A stretch of 50,379 nucleotides of DNA. Origin: an uncultured Candidatus Poseidoniales archaeon. GTDB taxonomy: Archaea > Thermoplasmatota > Poseidoniia > Poseidoniales > Poseidoniaceae. A model generated the notes under the pieces. It was given only the letters and a program-made list of their open reading frames with translations, made no database searches and was not told where the DNA came from. The position numbers and the translations under genes are program-made. The stretch lies in assembly GCA_905182125.1 (NCBI GenBank), contig CAJJAV010000007.1, positions 1 through 50,379 of the forward strand. Reading direction: 5' to 3'. Of this stretch, positions 34,933 to 43,186 are shown piece by piece. Numbering within the stretch: position 1 is the first letter of the stretch; each line of letters begins with the position of its first letter.

Positions 34933-36051
34933 TCACTCTTGATCTCGCCTGTACCAACCTTCTGGCAAAGCCATTGGATCGACGTTTCGACCGGCCTTAA
35001 TGCGTCGGACAATTTCCATACGCATGGCGTCCATTCCAATAAATTCAGTTGCAGACATGGTGATTCGGCCTTTGGGGTCAATCAACAGGGGCAAGTCCGG
35101 TGTACCTTCTGAACCGTCTTCGCGCCATTCAGCCTCGGCAGCAGTGACTTCATCCCACATTTCTGGAAGAGGATTCAACAGGTCAGCCTTGGAGGTGACA
35201 ACAATCAAATCAGTGCCGGGAAGCATGGATGTCACATCTTCCAAAAGATGCGTTTGTTCTTCTAGAGAAGTCCCACATGCTTCGCTTTCATCCATGAGGA
35301 ACAAGACAAGAGATCCAATATGTTCCAATGCGGCAATCGCTTGGAGTTCAATCGCATTGCGAGCGAGCATTGGACGATCAAGGAGACCCGGGGTGTCGAC
35401 CATCTGGTATGGCAAACGACGATGGGTGAAGTGACCCACGTGAATTTGTTTGGTCGTGAACGGATAGTGGTTCACTTCCATGTTTCCAGAACTCAGCGCT
35501 GCGATGAAGGCAGACTTACCAACGTTTGGTGCACCACAAACGACGATGCAGGGCAGCAATTGGTCAATGGTAGGCAACCGTTTGAGGGTTTCACGTGCTT
35601 GACTGAGCCATGCAAGCGATGGCCCGACGCGGCGCATGATCGAAGAAATACGGCCATAGGCTTCTTTCCGAGCGTCATGCATCAACTCTGTTCGACCCGT
35701 TCGAATAATTTTCTTGGCGTTTTGACCCCCGATGCTGAGCACCTGCTTCGAGCCCCATTGCAGCATTGAGAGATGGTGGCGATAATCATCGCAACCAACA
35801 CATGCATCGATCATAGCCACATCGAAGGTAGGTGATTGGTCGAGGGAGGGCCACACGTTGACCGTATCGGTTAACGTCGTCGCAATGACATCCGCAGCGG
35901 TTTGAGTCATTCGACTCATCTGTTTTCGGACGCGATAGACACGGTCAGAATCGTCGACCCTATCGGCGGCTTTGCGAGCCCGAGAGAAGGCTTTGTCGAG
36001 CACTTCATCCTCAAGGAGGACCGTCGGAAGTGTGCGCCATGAGACTTTCAT
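34933..36051 (-). CDS. Nog1-like GTPase
   Basis: The 372-residue GTPase of the OBG/Nog1 group has an N-terminal helical domain (LPTVLLEDEVLDKAFSRARK) of the Nog1 type. G1 is GAPNVGKSAFI, G3 is DTPGLLD and G4 is the segment VTSKADLL (TKAD expected). The frame extends upstream to 36168, but ATG 36051 follows GGGAGAACATT and starts the conserved region. Archaeal Nog1 homologues are thought to act in large-subunit ribosome assembly. It converges with argS, 2 nt apart, and is divergent from the gene at 36181. Confidence 0.9.
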   Translation of the reverse strand: MKVSWRTLPTVLLEDEVLDKAFSRARKAADRVDDSDRVYRVRKQMSRMTQTAADVIATTLTDTVNVWPSLDQSPTFDVAMIDACVGCDDYRHHLSMLQWGSKQVLSIGGQNAKKIIRTGRTELMHDARKEAYGRISSIMRRVGPSLAWLSQARETLKRLPTIDQLLPCIVVCGAPNVGKSAFIAALSSGNMEVNHYPFTTKQIHVGHFTHRRLPYQMVDTPGLLDRPMLARNAIELQAIAALEHIGSLVLFLMDESEACGTSLEEQTHLLEDVTSMLPGTDLIVVTSKADLLNPLPEMWDEVTAAEAEWREDGSEGTPDLPLLIDPKGRITMSATEFIGMDAMRMEIVRRIKAGRNVDPMALPEGWYRRDQE

Positions 36052-36180
36052 AATGTTCTCCCGCTTCACGCCGGTCGCCCACCCTTCAAGAAGCCATACC
36101 CCCAAAACCAGCATTTTACGACATTGGAGCAATCTCAAGCAAGAGCGAGGTTCAAGTAGCCTCGCCATGTACGTTTGCGC

Positions 36181-36624
36181 ATGGCGAAGTCAGAGAAGAA
36201 GATTGAACTCCCACAATGGGCGAAACCGATTTGGAAATCTATGGGCTCCCCAAAGTTGGATAAAGTCGCTGATATCATCCATGGTGATTTACTCAAGCGA
36301 AGGCATGGCCTACGGCGCGATGACATCATTGAGATTTTGATGGATGCCCGTTCACTCGCTGGAGATGCGAGTCCATGGATTCGAGGACGTCTGCTCTCAT
36401 CAGGAAAATCAAGCATTGAATTGCTTTGCGAAGATGGCCGCACCCATTATGTGGCCCGTGACATCATTGCACGCATCGTGTTGGTTGCACACACACGGCC
36501 AGCCTACATCGATGACAAGGACCTTCTTGCCTTTGAGCGCAACGATATGAAGCGCAGATCGAACCTCCATGAAAAGGTCGAGAAGGAAAGCAAGGGCAGC
36601 GATGATTCCCATCTTTGGGGTTGA
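36181..36624 (+). CDS. Unknown small basic protein
   Basis: The 147-residue product starts MAKSEKKIELPQWAKPIW and is rich in Lys, Arg and Asp. A beta-rich central part (WIRGRLLSSGKSSIELLC, then HYVARDIIARIVLVAHTRP) looks like a small barrel, and the C-terminus is charged and probably disordered. I do not recognise the family. CGCCATG (36163-36169) and CATGGCG (36180-36186) form an inverted repeat that could hide the start codon. It is followed at 6 nt by the pterin dehydratase gene, so the three genes to 37233 probably form an operon. Confidence 0.65.
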   Translation: MAKSEKKIELPQWAKPIWKSMGSPKLDKVADIIHGDLLKRRHGLRRDDIIEILMDARSLAGDASPWIRGRLLSSGKSSIELLCEDGRTHYVARDIIARIVLVAHTRPAYIDDKDLLAFERNDMKRRSNLHEKVEKESKGSDDSHLWG

Positions 36625-36629
36625 ACTGA

Positions 36630-36881
36630 ATGGACATCCCAGAGGGATGGACAGTCGTTGAAGAACGTTTGATGCGTGAATTTGAGTTCTCTAATTTCGA
36701 TCAGGCGAAACAACTGGTTGATGCTATCTCCTTGCACGCCAAAGAAGTCGATCATCACCCCGAATTGCATTTTGGCTGGGGCTATGTGATTGTCGAACTG
36801 TACACGCATGACACCTCAAGCATCACCGAACAGGACCTCAAATTCGCAACTCAAATCAATCAACTCACAGAGGTGGAATGA
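36630..36881 (+). CDS. phhB: Pterin-4a-carbinolamine dehydratase
   Basis: The 83-residue protein has the family signature: EFSNFDQAKQLVDAI, the active-site HHPELHFGWGYVIVELYTHD and the closing ITEQDLKFATQI. The canonical role is dehydration of 4a-hydroxy-tetrahydropterin after aromatic amino-acid hydroxylation. In organisms without a hydroxylase the fold serves other pterin chemistry, such as molybdopterin-related steps. No hydroxylase is visible here. It has a short spacing to both neighbours. Its last codons contain the GAGGTGG used by the next gene. Confidence 0.93.
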   Translation: MDIPEGWTVVEERLMREFEFSNFDQAKQLVDAISLHAKEVDHHPELHFGWGYVIVELYTHDTSSITEQDLKFATQINQLTEVE

Positions 36882-36882
36882 C

Positions 36883-37233
36883 GTGGCTATCGATCCAAAG
36901 GGGCGCGTAAAGCCAGGTTATGCGCGCCACATGTTCGTCTGTGGCCATGAGCGCCCTGAAGGCGCCACACGACCATCATGCTCCAAACGAGGCAGCCTGT
37001 CGTTGATGGCTGCGATTAAACGAGCGGCAAAGGAAGCTGGCCTTGAAGATGTGAGGGTTCAGAAATCTGGGTGCCTCGACTTTTGTGAATTTGGCACCAC
37101 TGCAGTGGTGTACCCTGAAGGCATATGGTACACGCTTGAAGGTGAAGAATCTGTTGCTGCCATGATTGGCCATCTGAAGAACGGAACTGTTTCGGCCAAG
37201 CATCAAATGAAATTTGCAACCGAGCACGAATGA
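36883..37233 (+). CDS. Thioredoxin-like [2Fe-2S] ferredoxin
   Basis: This 116-residue protein resembles the thioredoxin-fold 2Fe-2S ferredoxins. The likely cluster ligands are the Cys in MFVCGHERPEG, the one in RPSCSKRG about ten residues on, and the pair in SGCLDFCEFGTTAVVYPEG. The start is GTG 36883: GAGGTGG lies nine bases upstream, and the frame open to 36790 lacks homology. It is coupled to the pterin dehydratase gene (stop at 36881). The redox partner is unknown. Confidence 0.88.
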   Translation: MAIDPKGRVKPGYARHMFVCGHERPEGATRPSCSKRGSLSLMAAIKRAAKEAGLEDVRVQKSGCLDFCEFGTTAVVYPEGIWYTLEGEESVAAMIGHLKNGTVSAKHQMKFATEHE

Positions 37234-37234
37234 A

Positions 37235-38797
37235 TCATTCTTCATCATGTTCTTTGGGACGATCTGTTGCCGTACAAGGGTCAGCAAGGCATTCGGTCGA
37301 ACCTTGTTGTGACATCTCTGCTCCACCCGCTTTTTCAGACAGATCCCCGTTCTCGACGTACAAACTTGGGCCTTTGTCCATGAAGTACACTGAGCCACGT
37401 CCTGCTCTGGAATCCTCTGGCTGTGAATTGTTTCCAGTCGCACATGCGTCAATGCAGCCGTCAGCAAAAGCAATGTAGACACGGCCTTCCAAATCGATGG
37501 TCAAATCGTTGAAGTCGAGGAGGTTGCGGTTAGAACCACCGTCATCGGTTCGGCAGTCACCGCTGTTCAAGCACATGCTGCCGATTTGCACTGGATCATC
37601 GGAGAGGCGATAGGTATGGAAAATTGGCTCTTCCTCGAGGGCGTTCAGGCTGTAAGTGACGTAAATGTCGTAACTCACATTACCGGTAGCATAGTGTGGG
37701 TTGCCATTCCAACTGTTGCCATCAATATCGGTTGTGTTCAACACTTCTGCGTTTTCACTTCCAAGGTATGTGAATGCAATCCGACCTGGATCTCCAGCAT
37801 CAACCTGAGGGAAAGCAGTTGAAATCACCTCAACTGGGCTGATGCGGGTGCTTGTTTGTTCCCAGGTGTTTCCAGAGTCAGTGCTGCGGGACATGTAGAT
37901 TCCAAAATCAGCACCCGTCCATACGTGATAGGCGTTCGACTCGCTGTCGGTTGCTACTTCGGAGTTTTTGCGGGGATTTGGTGTGCCTGCGTCAGCGCCC
38001 ATGGTGCGTTCATCCCAGTTGAGGCCGTTGTCCTTCGAGAAAATGAGGGTTGGGTCAGCCACACGAGGCGTCAGGTACACCGTGCCGTCAGGCGCGGTGG
38101 TGATCGCACCGTGCAGGCCGCCATTGGTTGATGCAAGACCGACAATGTTGCCACCTACTTCGAAGGACGCGCCACCATCAAAACTGGTGAAGCACGAGAT
38201 GCCTACAAGTTTGTTAAAGCAAAAATAGACTGCGGTTTCGTAGGTCGGATTGAATTGGCCAACCAAGCCAAATCCATCATCAACCCATGGACCAGTCGCC
38301 AATTTGATGTGATCGTTGAGTGGAGTTGTTCCCGAGTCATGCGGATTGCCCATCCAAGACTCTCCATTGTTGTCCGACCAGCCAATCCATGTCGATTCAA
38401 GACCCATCATGTGAATGTTGAACACACGGTCTGTCACCGGGTCAACCCACCCATACGGGTCACTTGTGAAGGGTGCTTGAGTGAAATCTTTGGTGTCCAT
38501 CCACGAATCACCAGCATCGCAAGATCGCATTGGCTTTTCCATGGCAGTAAAGAACATACAGCCGCTTGAAGTGATACCAATGCTCGGTTCTTTGCCTGTT
38601 TCACCAACATCGCTGAATTTGAAATCCATCTCCAGCGGTGCGACGTTCACGGCTTCACCGTTGCCATCTGTGACGAAGATACGAGGAGCCACTTCTGGCA
38701 TCTCTTCTTCCATTTCCACGACTTCTTCAGCACCGAAACAGCCCGAGAATGAAAGGGTCGTGACGAAAAAACACAGCATCAATGCCTTGACTCGCAT
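37235..38797 (-). CDS. Secreted lipoprotein with sialidase-type Asp-box beta propeller
   Basis: The 520-residue product has a signal peptide ending in the lipobox LSFSGC, so it is likely lipid-anchored after cleavage at Cys20. Residues about 45-480 contain the Asp-box pattern S-x-D-x-G-x-T/S-W several times (SDNNGESW, SKDNGLNW, STDSGNTW, and SFDGGASF), typical of BNR/sialidase-like propellers. Catalytic sialidase residues cannot be confirmed by eye. It may bind or hydrolyse glycans, or be a structural propeller. It ends 2 nt from the ferredoxin gene, tail to tail. Confidence 0.88.
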   Translation of the reverse strand: MRVKALMLCFFVTTLSFSGCFGAEEVVEMEEEMPEVAPRIFVTDGNGEAVNVAPLEMDFKFSDVGETGKEPSIGITSSGCMFFTAMEKPMRSCDAGDSWMDTKDFTQAPFTSDPYGWVDPVTDRVFNIHMMGLESTWIGWSDNNGESWMGNPHDSGTTPLNDHIKLATGPWVDDGFGLVGQFNPTYETAVYFCFNKLVGISCFTSFDGGASFEVGGNIVGLASTNGGLHGAITTAPDGTVYLTPRVADPTLIFSKDNGLNWDERTMGADAGTPNPRKNSEVATDSESNAYHVWTGADFGIYMSRSTDSGNTWEQTSTRISPVEVISTAFPQVDAGDPGRIAFTYLGSENAEVLNTTDIDGNSWNGNPHYATGNVSYDIYVTYSLNALEEEPIFHTYRLSDDPVQIGSMCLNSGDCRTDDGGSNRNLLDFNDLTIDLEGRVYIAFADGCIDACATGNNSQPEDSRAGRGSVYFMDKGPSLYVENGDLSEKAGGAEMSQQGSTECLADPCTATDRPKEHDEE

Positions 38798-38887
38798 GGT
38801 CTTGCGTCATGGAAGTATGCAATTATCTTATTCCTTCACCATGGTGGGGTTTTTTTTCAAAGTGGACCTGCTGAGCCTTCAAAACAG

Positions 38888-38895
38888 ATTAAATA
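38888..38895 (+). promoter_or_regulatory. TATA-like element for the HNH-nuclease gene
   Basis: ATTAAATA lies about 29 nt before ATG 38919, and no Shine-Dalgarno is present. This fits a leaderless archaeal transcript and supports ATG 38919 over the upstream in-frame codons (frame open from 38481). Confidence 0.5.
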
Positions 38896-38918
38896 CACTC
38901 GAGCCATTTTCCGTTTCA

Positions 38919-40316
38919 ATGGATACTGAGGCTGAGGTGAAAGAAATCATCCAAGCGTGGACCAAGCACTGTATCGCGTTCATTGAAGCCGGCGGAAATG
39001 GAGAGGTTGGCAAGAGGATCAGCTCTGCCAACCGGAGGCTCATCGAGTCCAAAGTCGGAGAATGTTGCCCAACATGCAACATGGAAATGGCACCCACCAC
39101 CAAAAGAGGGCGTCAGCCAAAAAAAGGAGAATCACCGGAACGAACATCCATCACCGTAGAACATGTGGTTTCAAGAACCCTTGGTGGAAACAATAAACTT
39201 GAAAATCTGGTCGCAATGTGCCATCGATGCAACATGTGCCGGAACGCTACAATGACCAAGTTCATTCCGATATATGCCTCAATGCACGGTCGTGCATTGA
39301 CTGATGTTGAAAGAGACAAGGTTGGGCGATTTATCGAGTGGTCGATTCGAACAATTCGGAGCCCTTCAACGAAAATCGATGCTGAATGCTCTGAACTATT
39401 TTCAACCCTTCTTTCAAAAACCAAACACAAACACACTTCGGTGGTCGAACAAAATGAAACCGAGAACAACAATCCTGTTCACACCGGTTATTCCACACCA
39501 AGTGAAGGCAACACAGAGATGAAACAACTCCTTGAGGTATTGCAAGAAATACGCGACACTCAAAAATCGATTCTTGAGCAATTGGTCCGGTCTAAAAAAC
39601 ACAGACTAAGTTCTTGGTTCAAAGGGATGTTCAGCAAAAAGAAAAAGAGCACACTTCCAACAAATAACGGCCAGAAAACACTGGCTGAACCGAAGAAAAA
39701 ACCCAAAAAAATCTCGAAAAAGAAGATTTCTCCACCTCCAGTTCAAATCGAACATGTGTTCACAATCACAGAGGAATTTGAACAAACCATTCGGAATGTC
39801 CTCGATGGAAAAAAACCGATGATGTTGGCGGTTTTAGGAAATGAGTTGAAGAATTACCAAGAGATGAATCAATGGGTTGATACAGGGACTGAAGCATTCC
39901 TCATGATGCATGGATTCTCAAAAAAATCTGGACTCAAGAAGGCAATCGTGAGCAAAATGCCGGATGAAGTACTGATTGAAGGAGAACCGCCGCGGCAAAC
40001 CATTTCGTTAAAGGTGATTCAAGATCCCATTGTTCTGGCGGAAAACCAAGAACCTCTGTTGGAAATGAATCTCGAATCTTTTCGAACAGCATGCATTGCT
40101 GTGATTGAGGAGCCCATGTCTCCCGCAACCTTTGCTCTCCGTTTAGGTGCCCATGTATCGACCACCTATTCGAGGGAGGCATCAGCCAAAGAATTCGCAC
40201 ATCAATGTGGTATTGCCAAAAGTTGGAGTTTACTCAAATCATTACGAACACATGTCAGTGATTGCGTTGTCGTTGATGGCGTTGGAACTGCTGCAACCAT
40301 TGCACCAGTACGCTAA
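38919..40316 (+). CDS. HNH endonuclease with coiled coil and two C-terminal winged-helix-like repeats
   Basis: The 465-residue product has an HNH nuclease domain at about 48-110: Cys50 and Cys53 (CPTC), His82 in EHVVSRTLGG, Asn96, and Cys101/Cys104 (CHRCN). A coiled coil follows at 201-228 (MKQLLEVLQEIRDTQKSILE), then a Lys-rich linker (239-270). Two copies of a similar 70-residue unit come next, about 288-355 and 387-454, each ending in a conserved G-F/I-x-K ... L ... V-x-V/I-x-G pattern (GFSKKSGLKKAI and GIAKSWSLLKSL). They resemble winged-helix or OST-HTH/LOTUS domains, but this is not proven. Sampled GC is lower (38-43%) than in neighbours. The role may be defence, RNA or DNA processing; unknown. 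Confidence 0.75.
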   Translation: MDTEAEVKEIIQAWTKHCIAFIEAGGNGEVGKRISSANRRLIESKVGECCPTCNMEMAPTTKRGRQPKKGESPERTSITVEHVVSRTLGGNNKLENLVAMCHRCNMCRNATMTKFIPIYASMHGRALTDVERDKVGRFIEWSIRTIRSPSTKIDAECSELFSTLLSKTKHKHTSVVEQNETENNNPVHTGYSTPSEGNTEMKQLLEVLQEIRDTQKSILEQLVRSKKHRLSSWFKGMFSKKKKSTLPTNNGQKTLAEPKKKPKKISKKKISPPPVQIEHVFTITEEFEQTIRNVLDGKKPMMLAVLGNELKNYQEMNQWVDTGTEAFLMMHGFSKKSGLKKAIVSKMPDEVLIEGEPPRQTISLKVIQDPIVLAENQEPLLEMNLESFRTACIAVIEEPMSPATFALRLGAHVSTTYSREASAKEFAHQCGIAKSWSLLKSLRTHVSDCVVVDGVGTAATIAPVR

Positions 40317-40364
40317 GCGATGCTGTGGGCGAAATCCCGCCAAACAGAATCCTGAGAGTTACCC

Positions 40365-40775
40365 TCAGAGCTTAACAGGCCGGGTTGCACCACATGCTTG
40401 GCACTTGAGCAAGGTGGTTCGATCTTGTTTCACGAAGTTCGTATCCGGTGCTTGACACTGGCTGCACTTGATGTAGGCATTGACGTAATTGGCGATTGTC
40501 TTTTTGATCCTCTTGGGTGGAATTCGTCCCTTAAAACGAGCCCGCGGCCCATCACGAGAACCAGAAGTACCCAGTTCGTTGAGGAGGTACTGGTAGACGT
40601 GGTTATCGTCTCGGTCCATCATCGAGACCACTTCGTTGAAGTTTCGGAAAATTGTGTTTTGACCTTCGATGAGGATCTGTGGTGGTGGTAATCGCCATCG
40701 TGAACGCGAAGAGATTTCTTCAGGGATGTTCTCTCGTGCTCTATCGAGCAAGGACTCGTAATCAAAGTCGCTCAT
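40365..40775 (-). CDS. aif2b: Translation initiation factor 2 subunit beta
   Basis: This 136-residue archaeal aIF2-beta works with alpha and gamma subunits to deliver initiator tRNA. The central domain includes TIFRNFNEVVSMMDRD and VYQYLLNELGTSG. The C-terminal zinc ribbon has two CxxC pairs (KCSQCQAP and KCQACGATRPV). The length and order fit archaeal orthologues (eukaryotic eIF2-beta is much longer). It is convergent with the HNH gene (48-nt gap) and divergent from the gfcR-like gene. Confidence 0.95.
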   Translation of the reverse strand: MSDFDYESLLDRARENIPEEISSRSRWRLPPPQILIEGQNTIFRNFNEVVSMMDRDDNHVYQYLLNELGTSGSRDGPRARFKGRIPPKRIKKTIANYVNAYIKCSQCQAPDTNFVKQDRTTLLKCQACGATRPVKL

Positions 40776-40858
40776 GGGTCAAGGCCTGTGCCGCTCTTTC
40801 TTGAAGCCATCGGAACCGAACGGGCAAAGGATTGATGTGGTTGAGTCCCTACCGCTGA

Positions 40859-41452
40859 ATGAGAACCATGGTTTTGAGCATCGAAGAACTTAGGGCACAA
40901 GCCTTTGGCATGCGTAAAGAAGGATTGAATTCACAGCAAATTGCTGACGAATTATCCCTTTCTCAAGATACTATTTCTTGGCTCCTCGCTGAAGGAACCA
41001 CGGAAGAACATCCATCCGATGTACGAATCGGATGGCGCACCATTGGCGTCCGACCTGAACGCATCGCTGCCGTTGGGACCATCATGGCCGATGTAGCAGA
41101 TGAAGAACTTGGAGTGGAAGACATCGATACGGTGGTCGGAATTTCGATCAACGGCATCACCTTCGCCCATGAAGTCGCACGTAACCTCGGGGCCGAGTTC
41201 ACAATCTTCAGAAATGTTGAGGGTGAAGAGGGTCAAGGTGTCCTCTCCAATAAATACGGCAAAGTCTCTGGAAAGAAGGTTGTCATCGTTGATGACGTCC
41301 TCTCATCAGGCGTGACCATGGGCAAAACAATCGCAGCCATCAAAGCCGTTGGTGGCGAAGTTGGCCTGGCCGTGGTCTTGGTCAACAAAACCACTCGCAA
41401 TGAAATCGATGGCGTCCCACTGCGTGGCATCATTCGAGCCGTACCTGTTTGA
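40859..41452 (+). CDS. gfcR: GfcR-like regulator (HTH plus orotate phosphoribosyltransferase-like domain)
   Basis: The 197-residue product has an N-terminal helix-turn-helix (RKEGLNSQQIADELSLSQDT) and a type I PRTase domain with the PRPP-binding motif VVIVDDVLSSGVTMGKTI. This combination defines the archaeal GfcR/PyrE-like regulators, which sense PRPP or metabolites and regulate metabolic genes. It may control pyrimidine or sugar metabolism here. The stop TGA is fused to the ribosome site of lysS (TGAGGTGA at 41450-41457). An alternative start ATG 40868 would shorten it by three residues. Confidence 0.9.
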   Translation: MRTMVLSIEELRAQAFGMRKEGLNSQQIADELSLSQDTISWLLAEGTTEEHPSDVRIGWRTIGVRPERIAAVGTIMADVADEELGVEDIDTVVGISINGITFAHEVARNLGAEFTIFRNVEGEEGQGVLSNKYGKVSGKKVVIVDDVLSSGVTMGKTIAAIKAVGGEVGLAVVLVNKTTRNEIDGVPLRGIIRAVPV

Positions 41453-41461
41453 GGTGAAAGC

Positions 41462-43066
41462 ATGCACTGGGCGGATGTCGCAGCCAAGGCGTTAAGCCAC
41501 AAGGGCGACAAGCACATTGTCTCAACTGGCATCACGCCAAGCGGTGAGTTCCACATTGGTCACCTACGAGAAATCCTCACTGGCGATATGATTGCTCGAG
41601 CAGCAAGGAAAGCAGGATTGGATGTAGAATTCGTATTCATTGTCGATACTGCTGATCCACTTCGTAAGGTGTATGACTTTCTGGGACCGGAGTTTGAACA
41701 GTTCATTGGCCATCAACTAGGTTCGATTCCAGCTCCTGACAAGGATGGCAACCCCGATTGGGTCCGATTTGAGAAGGAGGGGTGGACCTACGGCGACCAT
41801 TTCTTGAAACCATTTTTACAAGCGCTTGAACAAATAGGGGTCAGGCCTCGAATCATTGACAACCTTGAATCCTACAAAGCTGGGCGCTTTGATCAACTCA
41901 CCAAAAGAGCCTGCGATCGAGCCGATGAGATACGTGAAGCGATCGAACGCATCTCCAGCCGTGAACTCGCAGATGATTGGTTTCCTTGGAGTCCATTGGA
42001 CTCAAAGGGATCCCTCGATGGCGTCAAGGTGACAGGCTACGAATACCCCCTTGTTCATTGGCTTGACAGTCACGGTGTGGAAGGCTCATCTGACATATCA
42101 AAGGGTGAGGGAAAATTACCGTGGCGGATTGATTGGCCCGCTAAATGGGGTTGGATTGGCGTCACTTGCGAACCATTTGGCAAGGACCATGGCGCTGCTG
42201 GAGGGTCCTATGCCACCGGTAGGGAAATCGTCCAAATTCTTGGCCATGAAGCTCCGCATCCACTCACCTACGAATGGATCAGTCTCAAAGGCCAAGGTGC
42301 AATGTCTTCTTCTGCAGGCAATACGGTTGGTCCAATCGAGGCCCTCGAATTGGTGCCTCCAGAAATCCTACGTTTACTCGTTGCCAAATCAAAGCCCAAT
42401 AAGGCGATTGAGTTTGACACTGGGATGAGCCTCGTGACCTTGGCAGACGAATATGAACGGTTAGCCGCACGTGATTTCAATTCTGAATTGGCTGATGAAG
42501 ACCTCACTCGTCGCCAACGCGTGCAAATAGAAGACGCTGCAGGCGCAATGCGCATGGCTGTGCTCGAAGAAGGCACCACCGCTGAAGCCACAGCGGTTAC
42601 ATTCCGCCACCTGGCTTTGCTCGCACAAACAAAATCTACCGACCAAGATGTATGGTCCAGCCTACAGAAAGCTGGAGCCATCAGCGAACCAAACCAATCA
42701 CTTGTTGACCGCCTGAACCGAATGCGGGCTTGGATTGCCTCCAAGCATTTCCCGGAAGAAATGAAAATCAGCATCCTCAGTCATCCGAATGATGCAGCAC
42801 TCCAACAACTCGACCAGGACGATCGCCCGGTTGTTGCTGCTTTAGCACAATCCTTAGCGGCCTGTAACTGGGATGCAGAGACCATTGGTAGCGCCATTCC
42901 TCAAGCAGCAAAAGATCTCGGGCTCACACCCAAATCTGGCTACAGGGCTGCCTATGCTGCGCTGATGGGCAAAGAGCGTGGGCCACGACTTGCGCCCATC
43001 TTGGCAGAAATGAGGCAAAATGAAATTGTTTCGTTGCTCAACCAATGTGCTCTGTCATTGGAATAG
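41462..43066 (+). CDS. lysS: Lysyl-tRNA synthetase, class I
   Basis: This 534-residue enzyme is the archaeal class I LysRS, unrelated to the class II bacterial form. It has FHIGHLREILTGDMI (HIGH signature) near residue 30 and GAMSSSAGNTVG for the KMSKS loop, with the core TCEPFGKDHGAAGGSYATG between. The C-terminal part is a helical anticodon-binding domain. The length and start at ATG 41462, five bases after GAGGTGAAA, are standard. It is cotranscribed with gfcR by a stop/Shine-Dalgarno fusion. Confidence 0.94.
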   Translation: MHWADVAAKALSHKGDKHIVSTGITPSGEFHIGHLREILTGDMIARAARKAGLDVEFVFIVDTADPLRKVYDFLGPEFEQFIGHQLGSIPAPDKDGNPDWVRFEKEGWTYGDHFLKPFLQALEQIGVRPRIIDNLESYKAGRFDQLTKRACDRADEIREAIERISSRELADDWFPWSPLDSKGSLDGVKVTGYEYPLVHWLDSHGVEGSSDISKGEGKLPWRIDWPAKWGWIGVTCEPFGKDHGAAGGSYATGREIVQILGHEAPHPLTYEWISLKGQGAMSSSAGNTVGPIEALELVPPEILRLLVAKSKPNKAIEFDTGMSLVTLADEYERLAARDFNSELADEDLTRRQRVQIEDAAGAMRMAVLEEGTTAEATAVTFRHLALLAQTKSTDQDVWSSLQKAGAISEPNQSLVDRLNRMRAWIASKHFPEEMKISILSHPNDAALQQLDQDDRPVVAALAQSLAACNWDAETIGSAIPQAAKDLGLTPKSGYRAAYAALMGKERGPRLAPILAEMRQNEIVSLLNQCALSLE

Positions 43067-43186
43067 AATCCCAAACAACGCACCCTTTCATCGAAGCCTC
43101 CGATAAATTAGCGGGGTCAATGTTCGGACCAAATTAGGGGCAATTGACCATCACCCTTCAAAAGAGGTAAGCATCCATAACGCAGT

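Noticed and set aside
38481-38918. Longer N-terminus of the HNH nuclease starting within the antisense of the lipoprotein gene
   Set aside because: The extension overlaps the coding region and signal sequence of the divergent gene and has no homology. A TATA-like element fits ATG 38919.
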